A stretch of 64,000 nt of DNA from Propioniciclava flava (GTDB lineage: Bacteria; Actinomycetota; Actinomycetes; Propionibacteriales; Propionibacteriaceae): NCBI RefSeq assembly GCF_004126535.1, contig NZ_PPCV01000001.1, positions 520,126 to 584,125 of the forward strand. The letters are read 5' to 3'. A program made the position numbers and the translations under genes. Shown here in pieces: positions 43,415-57,860 of this stretch. Position 1 is the first letter of the stretch. Each line of letters starts with the position of its first letter. The notes beneath the pieces were generated by a model. The model did not search any database. It saw only the letters and a list, made by a program, of their open reading frames with translations, and had not been told where the DNA came from.

Positions 43415-44794
43415 TTAAGCGCCGAGCAGGCGCGCAGCCAGGTAGGACGCCACCTGATCCAGTGCGACGCGCTCTTGCGCCATGGTGTCGCGCTCGCGGA
43501 TCGTGACGGCATCATCCTCAAGCGTGTCGAAATCGACGGTGACGCAGAACGGGGTGCCGATCTCGTCTTGGCGACGGTAGCGGCGACCGATGGCCTGGGC
43601 GTCGTCGAACTCAATGTTCCAGTGCTTGCGCAGTTCGGCAGCCAGATCCCGGGCCTTCGGGGAGAGGGCCTCGTTGCGCGAGAGCGGCAAGACAGCAGCC
43701 TTGACCGGCGCGAGTCGCCGATCAAGCTTGAGCACCGTGCGCTTGTCGACGCCGCCCTTCGCGTTGGGGGCCTCGTCCTCGGTGTAGGCCTCGACCAGGA
43801 AGGCCATCAGCGAGCGCGTCAGGCCCGCTGCAGGCTCGATTACGTACGGCAGGTAGCGTTCGCCCTTGGCCTGGTCGAAGTAGGACAGGTCCTCCCCGGA
43901 GTGCTTGCTGTGCGTTCCCAGGTCGAAGTCGGTGCGGTTGGCCACACCCTCCAACTCGCCCCAGCCGTCCCCGCCCGCGAATCCGAAGTCGTACTCGATA
44001 TCGACGGTCCGCTTGGAGTAGTGCGACAGCTTTTCCTTCGGGTGCTCGTACAAGCGCAGGTGCTCGGGGTCGATGCCCAGGTCGACGTACCAGTCGTGGC
44101 GCTGGTCGATCCAGTGCTGATGCCATTCCTCATCGGTGCCCGGCTCGACGAAGAACTCCATCTCCATCTGCTCGAACTCGCGGGTACGGAAGATGAAGTT
44201 GCCCGGTGTGATCTCGTTGCGGAAGCTCTTGCCCACCTGGCCGATGCCGAAGGGGACCTTCATCCGTGACGTCTGCTGGACGTGCTCGAAGTTCACGAAG
44301 ATGCCTTGGGCCGTTTCCGGGCGCAGGTAATGCAGCCCCGACTCGTCCTTGATGACGCCCAGGTGCGTCTCCAGCATCATGTTGAAGTCGCGCGGCTCGG
44401 TGAACTGGCCCAGCGTCCCGCACTCGGGGCAGTTGATCTCTTCCAAACCGGTGGGTTTGCGGCCCTTCTTGAACTCGAAGGCCTCTTCGAGTTGATCCGC
44501 GCGGAATCGCTTGTGGCAGTGCAGGCATTCGGTGAGCGGGTCCGAGAAGACGCCGACGTGACCCGAGGCCACCCACACCTGCCGGGGCAAGATGATGGAG
44601 GAATCCAGGCCGACCACGTCGGGGCGCTGCTGGACGACGGCCTTCCACCATTGACGCTTGATGTTCTCTTTCAGTTCCACGCCGTAGGGGCCGTAGTCCC
44701 ACGCCGCTCGGGTGCCGCCATAGATGTCGCCTGAGGGGTAGACGAAGCCGCGGCGCTTCGTGAGGCTGATGACGTTGTCGAGCTTGCTGGCCAT
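43415..44794 (-). CDS. glyS: Glycyl-tRNA synthetase (dimeric type)
   Basis: A 459-residue class II synthetase of the alpha2 type found in Actinobacteria. It has [20 protein letters not shown] near the N-terminus, a zinc-type pair CLHCHK ... CPEC, motif 2 around [20 protein letters not shown], motif 3 [12 protein letters not shown], and a C-terminal anticodon-binding domain ([20 protein letters not shown]). AGGAGG lies upstream of the ATG. It belongs to the glyS-zur-recO-uppS neighbourhood known from mycobacteria. Confidence 0.95.
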   Translation of the reverse strand: MASKLDNVISLTKRRGFVYPSGDIYGGTRAAWDYGPYGVELKENIKRQWWKAVVQQRPDVVGLDSSIILPRQVWVASGHVGVFSDPLTECLHCHKRFRADQLEEAFEFKKGRKPTGLEEINCPECGTLGQFTEPRDFNMMLETHLGVIKDESGLHYLRPETAQGIFVNFEHVQQTSRMKVPFGIGQVGKSFRNEITPGNFIFRTREFEQMEMEFFVEPGTDEEWHQHWIDQRHDWYVDLGIDPEHLRLYEHPKEKLSHYSKRTVDIEYDFGFAGGDGWGELEGVANRTDFDLGTHSKHSGEDLSYFDQAKGERYLPYVIEPAAGLTRSLMAFLVEAYTEDEAPNAKGGVDKRTVLKLDRRLAPVKAAVLPLSRNEALSPKARDLAAELRKHWNIEFDDAQAIGRRYRRQDEIGTPFCVTVDFDTLEDDAVTIRERDTMAQERVALDQVASYLAARLLGA

Positions 44795-44918
44795 GTGACC
44801 TGGTGCCTCCTAGTCGGCGGGGGGTGCCCGGCCGGCATCCCCTGTGAATCTGTCGGCCAATCGTATCGGCTCCCCGCCCTGCCTCCGCACCGTCGTCCCG
44901 ACCCCACGCCCCGCCATT

Positions 44919-44957
44919 CTGAGAACACTCGCCATTTTCTCAGGGTTCATTTAGGAT
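44919..44957 (+). promoter_or_regulatory. Promoter and candidate operator of the deaminase gene
   Basis: TAGGAT at 44952-44957 ends six bases before the ATG. A perfect inverted repeat, CTGAGAA (44919-44925) and TTCTCAG (44937-44943), centres 18 bases apart, covers the place of the -35 box, which is otherwise poor (TCGCCA). An operator for an unknown dimeric regulator is inferred. Confidence 0.5.
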
Positions 44958-44963
44958 CGGGGT

Positions 44964-45458
44964 ATGCCCGTCACCCCCCTGCGCGACACCGACCTCCCCC
45001 GCCTCGAACGCTGCCTGAGCCTGGCCGAAGAAGCCCTCGCCGCTGGCGATCAGCCGTTCGGCTCCGTGCTGGTGGACGCTGACGGCAAGGAGGTCTACGC
45101 CGAGCGGAACCGGATCGCGAACGGCGACGACACGCAGCACCCCGAACTCAACCTGGCCCGGTGGGCCGCGCACCACATGGCACCCGCCGAGCGAGCGCGC
45201 ACCACGGTCTACACCTCCAGCGAGCATTGCCCCATGTGTGCCGCCGCCCACGGTTGGGTCGGCCTGGGACGAATCGTCTACGCCTCCTCCTCCGAGCAGT
45301 TGCACGGCTGGCTCCGTGGGTTCGGCCTCGCCGCCGGACGCGTGGCGCCGCTGCCCATCGAGACGGTGGTGCCGGACGCGCTGGTGTGCGGGCCCGCTCC
45401 CCAGCTAGCCGACCGCGTGCGTAGCCTGCACGCCCGCTACTACGACGCGCACGCCTGA
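44964..45458 (+). CDS. Cytidine/guanine deaminase-like nucleoside deaminase
   Basis: A 164-residue zinc deaminase. The HAE motif is HPELN (H58-P-E about), and the PCxxC motif is EHCPMCAAA, giving the three zinc ligands and the catalytic Glu. The HPELN variant belongs to a subgroup of nucleoside deaminases whose substrate I cannot fix. The ATG lies six bases after a TAGGAT box, so the message is probably leaderless, and a palindrome overlies the promoter. Confidence 0.85.
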   Translation: MPVTPLRDTDLPRLERCLSLAEEALAAGDQPFGSVLVDADGKEVYAERNRIANGDDTQHPELNLARWAAHHMAPAERARTTVYTSSEHCPMCAAAHGWVGLGRIVYASSSEQLHGWLRGFGLAAGRVAPLPIETVVPDALVCGPAPQLADRVRSLHARYYDAHA

Positions 45459-45495
45459 GCGGCGCTCCCCCACGGCGTCAGTGCGAAGGGAGGTC

Positions 45496-45804
45496 TCATC
45501 GCCCACCCGGCACGGTGAAGCCGACCTCGTCTGGCCTTGCCCAGGCGCTGGGTTCGTCCAGCGCCCGGTTGAGGACGGGCATCAGCAGCATTTTCGCTTC
45601 GTAGCCGTGGAACGCCCGGCGGTAGGAGCCAACGTCGTCCCAGCCTGACGCCAGGGCAAGCAGTTCGGGTTCGTCCAGGTTGACCACCACCTCGGCGAAG
45701 CGGCATCCGCGGCACGCAGCGAACCAGGCAGCGGCCTGCTCGGCTTGGGCCACGAAGGCTTCCTGCTCGGGTACCGGGACACGAAACCTGCTGAAGGCGA
45801 GCAT
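45496..45804 (-). CDS. Antibiotic biosynthesis monooxygenase-like protein
   Basis: A 102-residue ABM-fold protein (MLAFSRFRVPVPEQEAFVAQ at the start; later ELLALASGWDDVGSYRRAF). The family covers small monooxygenases and heme-degrading proteins, but the residues seen do not prove either activity. ATG at 45804 is used because TAGGGT (45812-45817) lies seven bases upstream; a longer reading would enter the zur gene. It is divergent from zur by 50 bases, so Zur control is possible. Confidence 0.78.
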   Translation of the reverse strand: MLAFSRFRVPVPEQEAFVAQAEQAAAWFAACRGCRFAEVVVNLDEPELLALASGWDDVGSYRRAFHGYEAKMLLMPVLNRALDEPSAWARPDEVGFTVPGGR

Positions 45805-45854
45805 GCGCCTCACCCTAACGGCACCCAGGTACGCTGGCGGTTCAAGGAGGACCC

Positions 45855-46259
45855 ATGACCAGCACACCCCAGCGGCGGACCCGGCAGGGGGCCACGATCG
45901 CTGCCACGCTGGCGGACCTGGACGAGTTCAAGACCGCTCAAGACATCCACGATCTGCTGCGTTCCCGCGGGGAGAAGATCGGCCTCGCGACCGTGTACCG
46001 ACACCTGCAGTCCATGACGGATGCCGGCGAGGTGGACGTCATCCGCACCCCCGACGGGCAGGCGTCCTATCGCGGCTGCGGAGAAGCCACCCACGATCAT
46101 CACCATCATCTGATCTGCCGCCAGTGTGGCCGCACCGTCGAACTCGAACTCGACGGCATCGAAGATCTGCTCAGCCGGGTGGCGGGCGAGCATGGCTACT
46201 CCGAGGTGGAGCATTCCATCGAGTTGCGTGGGTTGTGTCCTGCGTGCAGCCTGGTCTGA
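45855..46259 (+). CDS. zur: Fur-family regulator, probably Zur
   Basis: A 134-residue Fur-family repressor. A winged HTH (TAQDIHDLLRSRGEKIGLAT, then VYRHLQSM), the metal cluster HDHHHHLICRQCG and the second structural-zinc pair in LCPACS are all present. The context glyS-zur-recO-uppS matches mycobacterial furB (Rv2359, a zinc regulator), so Zur is favoured over Fur. AAGGAGG lies six bases upstream. The recO start overlaps its stop by one base. Confidence 0.87.
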   Translation: MTSTPQRRTRQGATIAATLADLDEFKTAQDIHDLLRSRGEKIGLATVYRHLQSMTDAGEVDVIRTPDGQASYRGCGEATHDHHHHLICRQCGRTVELELDGIEDLLSRVAGEHGYSEVEHSIELRGLCPACSLV

Positions 46260-46999
46260 TGCCTACTTACCGTGACGAGGGGGTGGTGCTGCGCACCCAC
46301 AAGCTGGGCGAAGCAGATCGCATCGTCACGCTCTTGTCGCGACGCCACGGCAAGGTGCGGGCCGTCGCCCGCGGCGTCCGCCGTACCTCGTCGAAGTTCG
46401 GGGCCCGTCTGGAGCCGTTCAGCCATGTCGACCTGCAGTTCGCCACGGGCAAGACCTTGGATGTGATCACCGAGGCGGTCACCCTCCATGCCTGGTCGGA
46501 GCCGCTGTGCACCGACTATGCCCGCTACACGGTCGGTCAGGTGATGCTGGAGACCGCTGATCGTCTGGTCAGTATCGAGAACGAACCCGCCCCGCCGCAG
46601 TTCCGGCTGCTCGCCGGGGGGTTGCACGCCCTGACCCGGGGCACCAACGACGGGGAGCGCCCCGCGACGATGGTGATGGACTCCTACCTGCTGCGGGCCC
46701 TCGCCACGGCGGGGTTCGCCCCCAGTCTGAGCGAATGCACCACCTGTGGGGAGCCGGGCCCGCACTCGGCCTTCTCGCCCGCTGCCGGTGGCGCCGTGTG
46801 CCGCCACTGCCGCCCACCGGGAACCCCGCTGGTGAGCCCGGAGACGTTGACGTACCTGGCTGCCTTGCTGGCCGGGGATTGGCCCGCCATGCGCGAGATC
46901 GACTCCGCGACGCAGCGCCGTGCCTCCGGGCTGATCGCCGCATTCGCCAGTTGGCATCTGGAGCGCGGCCTGCGCACGCTCGAACACGTCGCCCGCTGA
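46259..46999 (+). CDS. recO: DNA repair protein RecO
   Basis: A 246-residue recombination mediator: an N-terminal OB fold (YRDEGVVLRTHKLGEADRIV), a helical core, and a zinc finger CTTCGEPGP ... CRHCRPPG. RecO loads RecA onto SSB-coated DNA with RecR. ATG at 46259 shares a base with the zur stop, so translation is coupled. In related genomes uppS follows directly; here the lar operon lies between. Confidence 0.93.
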   Translation: MPTYRDEGVVLRTHKLGEADRIVTLLSRRHGKVRAVARGVRRTSSKFGARLEPFSHVDLQFATGKTLDVITEAVTLHAWSEPLCTDYARYTVGQVMLETADRLVSIENEPAPPQFRLLAGGLHALTRGTNDGERPATMVMDSYLLRALATAGFAPSLSECTTCGEPGPHSAFSPAAGGAVCRHCRPPGTPLVSPETLTYLAALLAGDWPAMREIDSATQRRASGLIAAFASWHLERGLRTLEHVAR

Positions 47000-47021
47000 C
47001 GTAGCAGGGCGGCCTCCGGCA

Positions 47022-47684
47022 TCACCCGCGCGGTGCCGCGATCTGCGCCGCCAAGTGCCCGGCCCCGTACCCGTTATCGATGTTCACCACACCGACGCCC
47101 GGGGCGCACGCATTGAGCATCGTCAGCAGCGGCGCCAGACCCGAGAACGCGGCCCCGTAGCCCACCGAGGTGGGCACGGCGATCACGGGACACGACACCA
47201 GCCCGGCAATCAGCCCGGGCAGCGCCCCATCCATGCCCGCGACGACGACGATGACGCCCGCCGCGCGAAAGGCGTCGAGTTTGGCAAGCGTGCGATGCAG
47301 GCCCGCGATCCCCACGTCGACGACCAACTCGGCTCGCCGCCCCAAATGGCGGGCGGTGACCAGCGCCTCGCGGGCCACCGGGAGGTCCGAGGTTCCCGCG
47401 CACGCGATGAGGACCGATTCGCCGCTCGGTGCTGGCATACGAGGCGGCCACACCAGGGCACGCGCCACCGGGTCATGAAAGGCGTCGGGCAAGACAGCGA
47501 GCACCGCGGCGGCCTTGGCTTCGTCGGCTCGTGTGAAGATCGTCGTCACGTCAGGGCGTCGGGCGATGCGCTCGGCGATGGCGGCTACCTGGTCGACCGA
47601 CTTGCCCTCGCAATAGATCGCCTCGGGGTATCCGCGGCGCGCCCCCCGGTCGAGGTCGAGTTCGGCGATGTCGTCGTCAGCCAC
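47022..47684 (-). CDS. larB: Nickel-pincer cofactor carboxylase/hydrolase LarB
   Basis: A 220-residue protein with the PurE-like AIR-carboxylase fold of LarB: VLIACAGTSDLPVAREALVT, then VVDVGIAGLHRTL, then VVAGMDGALPGLIAGLVSCP and PTSVGYGAAFSG. LarB carboxylates and hydrolyses nicotinic acid adenine dinucleotide in the first step of NPN cofactor synthesis. The start overlaps larE by eight bases. It is the last gene of larC-larE-larB. Confidence 0.9.
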   Translation of the reverse strand: MADDDIAELDLDRGARRGYPEAIYCEGKSVDQVAAIAERIARRPDVTTIFTRADEAKAAAVLAVLPDAFHDPVARALVWPPRMPAPSGESVLIACAGTSDLPVAREALVTARHLGRRAELVVDVGIAGLHRTLAKLDAFRAAGVIVVVAGMDGALPGLIAGLVSCPVIAVPTSVGYGAAFSGLAPLLTMLNACAPGVGVVNIDNGYGAGHLAAQIAAPRG

Positions 47685-48552
47685 GTCGCGTCAGCACCTG
47701 CAGCGTGAAGGCCCCCGATTGCAGCCCGGCGAGGTCGAGGGCCACGTAGGCGAACCCTGCCGCCTTGATTGCCCGCACCACGTCCTCTCGGACGCCGTCC
47801 GACACGAGGGTGCCCAGATCGGATGGGGCGACCTCGATGCGCGCGATGTCCCCATGGTGACGGACGCGTGAGTCCTCAATACCGACCGCCCGTAGCGCCT
47901 TCTCCGCTGCTTCGACCTGGGCGAGCTTCTCGGGAGTGACCTGCTGACCGTGCGGGATCCGGGAGGCCAGGCACGGAGCAGCGGGCTTGTCGGCGGAGCG
48001 CAACCCCAACGCGCGCGCGAGCGCCCGCACGCGGGCCTTGGTCAGCCCCGCTTGGGCCAAGGGACGCAGGACCTGGTGCTGGGTTGCCGCCACAGCACCG
48101 GGACGATCGATCCGGATCGCATCGTCGGCGTTCTCGCCGTAGGCGACGTGCGTGAGTCCCTCCCGCTGGGCGATGTCGTCGCCGATGCGCGTGAACAGTT
48201 CGTCCTTGCAGTGGAAGCAGCGATCCGCGCCGTTCGCCCGGTATTCGGGCTTGTCACCCTCACGTGTGGGGAACTCGACAAGCCGTGACCCGATCATGGC
48301 GGCCCCCTCGCGAGCCTCCTGGGCTTCGTCGGCTGCCAGGGACGGTGAGACACCCATCAGCGCGACGACGCGATCTGGGCCCAGCGCAAGGACGGCCACC
48401 GCCAGGAGGGTCGCGGAGTCCACACCGCCGGAATAGGCGACGCCGAGGCGTCCCGTCGCTGGCAGGCAGGCCGCCACCGCGAGAGCGTCCGCGCGTGCCT
48501 GGCCGCTGAGGTCTTCCCACACGTCGGCCGCCTCGATGGATGACGTCGTCAC
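47677..48552 (-). CDS. larE: ATP-dependent sacrificial sulfur transferase LarE
   Basis: A 291-residue PP-loop enzyme from GTG at 48552, chosen for GGAGAGGAG upstream; the GTG at 48576 is the alternative. The PP-loop is GVAYSGGVDSATLL, followed by CFHCKDELF. AAPCLASRIPHGQ holds the cysteine equivalent to C176 of Lactiplantibacillus LarE, which donates its sulfur. Only one such cysteine is seen there, so it is the sacrificial type and not the iron-sulfur type. It acts between LarB and LarC. Confidence 0.9.
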   Translation of the reverse strand: MTTSSIEAADVWEDLSGQARADALAVAACLPATGRLGVAYSGGVDSATLLAVAVLALGPDRVVALMGVSPSLAADEAQEAREGAAMIGSRLVEFPTREGDKPEYRANGADRCFHCKDELFTRIGDDIAQREGLTHVAYGENADDAIRIDRPGAVAATQHQVLRPLAQAGLTKARVRALARALGLRSADKPAAPCLASRIPHGQQVTPEKLAQVEAAEKALRAVGIEDSRVRHHGDIARIEVAPSDLGTLVSDGVREDVVRAIKAAGFAYVALDLAGLQSGAFTLQVLTRRG

Positions 48553-48647
48553 GGCACTCCTCTCCTCGTGCGCCACCTTAGTCGCGGACCATCACCCCAT
48601 CACGGCGTGTTGCCGCCGGGTGTTGCCACCCGTTGCCAGGCGCGAGG

Positions 48648-50135
<1,488 letters not shown>

Positions 50136-50219
50136 GCCCGCCATTGTCACCCAGAGCATGCGCCGCTCTCCCCCTCATCTGGCCGGTCTCCGCCAGTTGC
50201 CTCGCGCTACCCTTCATGC

Positions 50220-50999
50220 GTGACTCCCACGCCGCCCCGGCCCCATCCCAGCGGCGCCACTGCGCCGCGCATTCCGGCCAAGTTCCTGCCCCGCCACGTC
50301 GCCATCGTGATGGACGGCAACGGTCGCTGGGCGAAAGAACGGGGCCTGCCCCGCACCGATGGGCACGCGCGTGGCGAGGCCGCCCTGCTCGACACCATCC
50401 ACGGGGCGGTCGAGTCGGGGGTGCGCTATCTCTCGGCCTACGCGTTCTCCACCGAAAACTGGAAGCGATCCCCCGATGAGGTCCGCTGGCTCATGGGGTT
50501 CAACCGTGATGTCATCCACCGCCGGCGCGCCGAACTCAACGACCTAGGCGTCAAGATCGTGTGGGCCGGACGCGCTCCCCGGTTGTGGAAGAGCGTCATC
50601 AACGAACTGAAAGTCGCCGAGAAGATGAGCGCCCACAACACGACGCTCACCTTGCAGTTCTGCGTCAACTACGGCGGTCGCGCAGAGATCGTCGACGCCG
50701 TTCGCGCGCTCGCCCGCGACGCTGCCGCCGGACGCATCGATCCGGACCGGATCAGCGAGAAATCCCTCGCCTCCCACCTGTACGCCCCCGAGGTCCCCGA
50801 CGTCGACCTGTTCATCCGCAGTTCCGGTGAACAACGCACCTCCAACTTCCTTTTGTGGCAGATGGCCTACGCCGAGATGGTGTTCTTGGACCGGCTATGG
50901 CCCGACTTCGACCGCCGCGACCTATGGCAAGCCTTGGAGATGTACGCCCGCCGGGACCGCCGCTACGGCGGTGCGGTCCCCAATGAGGTGACGCCGTGA
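50220..50999 (+). CDS. uppS: Isoprenyl diphosphate synthase (UppS family)
   Basis: A 259-residue cis-prenyltransferase: [20 protein letters not shown] with the catalytic Asp, [11 protein letters not shown], and [19 protein letters not shown]. It makes the long-chain polyprenyl diphosphate carrier for cell-wall synthesis. GTG at 50220 is taken because TACCCT (50208-50213) lies six bases upstream, suggesting a leaderless transcript. Divergent from larC. A small gene starts in the stop codon. Confidence 0.92.
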   Translation: MTPTPPRPHPSGATAPRIPAKFLPRHVAIVMDGNGRWAKERGLPRTDGHARGEAALLDTIHGAVESGVRYLSAYAFSTENWKRSPDEVRWLMGFNRDVIHRRRAELNDLGVKIVWAGRAPRLWKSVINELKVAEKMSAHNTTLTLQFCVNYGGRAEIVDAVRALARDAAAGRIDPDRISEKSLASHLYAPEVPDVDLFIRSSGEQRTSNFLLWQMAYAEMVFLDRLWPDFDRRDLWQALEMYARRDRRYGGAVPNEVTP

Positions 51000-51335
51000 T
51001 GCCCACCGGGCTTGAGACGTTCGTGGCCGACCTCGCCCGTGTTCAGCGGCGACTTACGGAACGACGATCTCACCCTCGACGCCTTCGTCGGGCAGGTCTA
51101 CGACGCCATCGTTGAGGAGTCCTGGGGCCGGGACGTCCGTCCGTGTCCCGGGCACATCCACCCCAGTTGGCCGTCGGTGCGCGACGGTGAGCTGACGTGG
51201 TCGTGTCCCCTCAGCGACCCACTGTGCCCGGCTGACGCCGCGCCACCGGGTCAGTGCAGGGAGGCGTCCGGCGAGGTGAGGGACCACCTGTGGAACCGGA
51301 CTCTGAGCCCCGACCGCGTTGGCGCGCACAGGTAG
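50999..51335 (+). pseudogene. Small conserved protein downstream of uppS, apparent frameshift
   Basis: An ATG shares a base with the uppS stop (TGATG) and reads [20 protein letters not shown] in a coding-like frame, but hits a stop after 38 codons. The next frame from about 51039 is also coding-like (FSGDLRNDDLTLDAFVGQVY, then RPCPGHIHPSWPSVRDGEL, then WSCP) and runs to TAG at 51333-51335. Together they look like one protein of about 110 residues with a CPGH/CP motif, broken by a one-base change around 51040-51065. The end overlaps the convergent DUF1349 gene by 85 bases, so the true stop may also be lost. Sequencing error is possible. Confidence 0.5.
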
Positions 51336-51820
51336 GGCCCAGCCACCAGGGCACGGGTCGCCTCAAGGGGGCACAGCCGAACAAAGCGGAAAGGCTCCTC
51401 TCCCACGCGGGCGCGCACGGTGAGCGCGTCCTCGCTGCGACTGGCACGGATCGTCACGCGGCGCCCCCTCCACTCGGGCACCGGGGCCGACGACCAATCG
51501 GACCGCCCCTGGGTGACCACCGCCCCCAGGTTTGGGGTACCGTCGGCGAACTCGACGCCCGCCTTCACCCAGTTCTCCGCGTCCGCGCGCACAAAGACGC
51601 CCGCCTGGTCGAACTGTTCCTCCAGCGTCAACGTGAACTCGACCTCGACCGCGCTGTCGGGCGGGAACGGCGCCACCAGCGCGTGTTCGCTGTCATGGAT
51701 GAACCCATACGAGGTGATCCGCCAGGCGTCGGATCCCTCCACGGCCTCAACCACGAGGTCGTCGCCCTCCATGATTACTGCGCCAGGATCATGCGTCCAG
51801 GTGCCTTCGCTCCACTGCAT
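51251..51820 (-). CDS. DUF1349 concanavalin-like protein
   Basis: A 189-residue beta-sandwich protein of the DUF1349 family (AGVFVRADAENWVKAGVEFA, then SEDALTVRARVGEEPFRFVR), related to lectin/glucanase folds. There is no signal peptide, so it is cytoplasmic. It may bind a carbohydrate, but no catalytic residues are evident. The downstream end overlaps the remnant gene after uppS. Confidence 0.82.
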   Translation of the reverse strand: MQWSEGTWTHDPGAVIMEGDDLVVEAVEGSDAWRITSYGFIHDSEHALVAPFPPDSAVEVEFTLTLEEQFDQAGVFVRADAENWVKAGVEFADGTPNLGAVVTQGRSDWSSAPVPEWRGRRVTIRASRSEDALTVRARVGEEPFRFVRLCPLEATRALVAGPYLCAPTRSGLRVRFHRWSLTSPDASLH

Positions 51821-51890
51821 GGCACCACCTTAGGAGTGGCACGCGGGAGCGATTGTCCCACCACTCGGACGCCCCGCGTACCACCCAGAG

Positions 51891-52799
51891 CTAGGCCTGC
51901 GCAGGGGCGCGCGTGACGATGACGGGGCAGGCCGCGTCGCGTAGCACTTCCTTGCTCGTCGAGCCCAGCAGCAGGCCGGTGAACCCACCGAGCCCGCGCG
52001 ATCCGACCACGACCAGGGAGGCACCCTCGCTGGCCTCGACCAGGGCCGCCGACGGCCGTGCCTCGACGACATCAACGGTGATGGTCAATGCCGGGTACTG
52101 CTCCCGGTACGGGGCGACGATGTCGTCGATCCTTGCGGCCAACTTCTCGGTGTCGGGCAACGCCATCAGCGAGGAGACTCCCATGGGACCCACCATCCAG
52201 GGAGTGAGATCCCAGGCGTGGACCGCCTTGACGGGGACTTCCAGACGAAGAGCCTCCGTCACCGCGATCCGTAGCGCCGCCTCAGCCTCAGGCGAGTCGT
52301 CCAGGCCCACCACGACCGGACCACCCACGGTGGGCGCACCGTGATCGGTCACCACCGCGATCGGGCCATGACCGTAGGCGACGACGGCGTCGGCGGTGCC
52401 GCCCAAGGCCCGCACCTTCACCGGCGCATTGGCACCCCGTGCACCGACGACCACCAGATCAGCCACCTTCGAGGACTGCGCCAGCACGTAGGACGCCAAC
52501 CCCTTGTCCAGCACCGTCTCGACGGTCAGGTCGGGGTGTTGGGAGTGAACCCGGTCAGCGACGGCCTGGAGACGCTCCTGTGCTTGGGTGCGTAAGTGCT
52601 CGGGGTAATCGCCGCGTCCCATGGCCTCAAAAAGCCGCGAACGGCTGGGGATCGGAACCTCAGGCAAGGCCAGCACCACGATCAGGCGCCGGTGAAGGCC
52701 AGCGGCCCGCTCAGCAGCCCAGTCAACGGCCCTGGTGGCTCGATCAGACAGGTCGGTACCCACGACGATGGCGCCCGTGGCATCGAATGAGATGGTCAT
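51891..52799 (-). CDS. Tandem universal stress protein
   Basis: A 302-residue protein with two Usp domains (GAIVVGTDLSDRATRAVDWA at the start; GPVVVGLDDSPEAEAALRIA at about 147). The ATP-binding loop of the second is complete (VVVGSRGLGGFTGLLLGSTS). The first has VVVGARGANAPVKVRALGGT, so only its last part deviates. Such actinobacterial proteins respond to hypoxia or stasis. A TAGAAT box lies about 60 bases before the ATG. Confidence 0.9.
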   Translation of the reverse strand: MTISFDATGAIVVGTDLSDRATRAVDWAAERAAGLHRRLIVVLALPEVPIPSRSRLFEAMGRGDYPEHLRTQAQERLQAVADRVHSQHPDLTVETVLDKGLASYVLAQSSKVADLVVVGARGANAPVKVRALGGTADAVVAYGHGPIAVVTDHGAPTVGGPVVVGLDDSPEAEAALRIAVTEALRLEVPVKAVHAWDLTPWMVGPMGVSSLMALPDTEKLAARIDDIVAPYREQYPALTITVDVVEARPSAALVEASEGASLVVVGSRGLGGFTGLLLGSTSKEVLRDAACPVIVTRAPAQA

Positions 52800-52918
52800 C
52801 CTATGATCCCTTCTCCCAGGCGTCCGGCCGCCTCGTCGGGACCGGGCGCTTTCGGTTCATTCTACGTTGTCGACACTGGAATCGTGCCGGTTCCGCGTCA
52901 GGAAAGGCTCGCGACGCT

Positions 52919-54229
52919 TCACACGTCAGCGTGAGCCCAGGAGTCTCCCCGCGTCCGCAGCCACAGCAGGAGGGAGCGCGCGACAAGCCAAGCGCCGTAG
53001 GCGGCCCAGAGCCATGAGAGGCCGGCATGGTGCGTCCACACCGCGGCGACGAACGGCACGTACGCCAGTGTTGCCGCTGTCCCGGCCAGCGCGAGGAATC
53101 GTGCGTCGCCTGCACCGATGAGAACCCCGTCGAGTTGGAACGCCACTGCCCCGATGGGGGCCAGCACGGCCAACACGAGAATGGTCTCTTGGACCAGCGC
53201 TTGCACGGCGACGTCGGGGCTGAAGGCGCCCGACAGCGGAACCCGCACCAGCAGCAGGAGGCCGCCCACCAGCACGCTGAACCCCACTCCCCACACGAGC
53301 ACACGACCCAGGACACGTCGTGCCCCGCCAGTGTCGCCGGCACCGACGCGGACGCCGACGAGGGCCTGCGCGGCGATCGCGAAGGCGTCCAGGGCGAACG
53401 CGACGGTGGTCCACAACGTGTTGATGATCTGATGTGCGGCCAGCGCCACGGTGCCGAGGCTGGTCGCGGTGATGGTGGTCATCAGCAGCGCCAGGTTGAG
53501 TGCGGCGTTGCGGATCACCAGCCAGCCACCCAGCTTGGCAGCGACCATCACACCGCGTGGGCGCAACCGCAGCGGCACCCCCGCGGAGCGCGCACCCCGC
53601 AGGACCGCCGAGGAGAGCAGCGCAGCACCGACCCACTGGGAGGCCGCCGTCCCTGCGGCGGCTCCGCCAATCCCCAGGTTGAGGCCATAGACAAGGAGGA
53701 CGTTGAGCGCGACGTTGAGCACGTTGATCGTGACGACGACGCGCAGAGGCGTCCTCGTGTCTTGCAGGCCGCGCAGTACGCCAGTGGAAGCCAAGATCAC
53801 CAGTTGCGCAGGCAGACCCAGGGCGACGATGCGCAGATACGCCGCCCCCAGCGCGGTCACGTCCGCTGCCCCGCCATACAGCCCGAGCAGGGAGGGCGCC
53901 ACGGGTATCAGCACGGCCGCGTAGGCGACGCCCAGGAGCAGCCCCAAAACGATCCCGTCGATCCCTCCGGAGAGGGCGCCTGCACGGTCACCTGCACCCA
54001 AGCGACGCGACACCACCGACGTGGTTCCATAGGCCAGGAAGACCGAAAGGCCCACCAGCAACCCCAGGACGCTGGAGGCGAGCGTCAGCCCACCCAGGTC
54101 GGCGGTTCCCAGGTGACCGATGATGAACGTGTCGGCCAGGATCAGCAGCGGCTCGGCGAGCAGCGTCGCGAAGGCTGGGACTGCCAGCGCCAAGATTTCT
54201 CGGTTGAGAGATGGCGAAGGGTTGGACAC
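52919..54229 (-). CDS. MATE-family efflux transporter
   Basis: A 436-residue exporter with 12 TM segments in two MatE halves (first LALAVPAFATLLAEPLLILA). GTG at 54229 (VSNPSPSLNREI) is chosen because CATGCT (54236-54241) lies six bases upstream; longer readings add an Arg-rich stretch. It should exchange cationic compounds with Na+ or H+. It lies after argG in the same direction, separated by a strong hairpin, so it is likely transcribed on its own. Confidence 0.9.
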   Translation of the reverse strand: MSNPSPSLNREILALAVPAFATLLAEPLLILADTFIIGHLGTADLGGLTLASSVLGLLVGLSVFLAYGTTSVVSRRLGAGDRAGALSGGIDGIVLGLLLGVAYAAVLIPVAPSLLGLYGGAADVTALGAAYLRIVALGLPAQLVILASTGVLRGLQDTRTPLRVVVTINVLNVALNVLLVYGLNLGIGGAAAGTAASQWVGAALLSSAVLRGARSAGVPLRLRPRGVMVAAKLGGWLVIRNAALNLALLMTTITATSLGTVALAAHQIINTLWTTVAFALDAFAIAAQALVGVRVGAGDTGGARRVLGRVLVWGVGFSVLVGGLLLLVRVPLSGAFSPDVAVQALVQETILVLAVLAPIGAVAFQLDGVLIGAGDARFLALAGTAATLAYVPFVAAVWTHHAGLSWLWAAYGAWLVARSLLLWLRTRGDSWAHADV

Positions 54230-54283
54230 ACCCTCAGCATGCCCCACGACGCTGACACGTCGGGAACGAGTCCACCCCAACGC

Positions 54284-54319
54284 GAATCCACCCGCACGCC
54301 GAAGCGCACGGGTGGATTC
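54284..54319 (-). terminator. Terminator after argG
   Basis: On the minus strand, arms GAATCCACCCG and CGGGTGGATTC (11 bp) extend by five more pairs, two of them G-U, to a UUCG tetraloop. The 16-bp stem starts 24 bases past the argG stop. UUCG loops are unusually stable. No U-run. Confidence 0.82.
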
Positions 54320-54343
54320 AGGTGACTGACGGGGTTGCGAGAC

Positions 54344-57851
<3,508 letters not shown>

Positions 57852-57860
57852 GGCTCCCCC

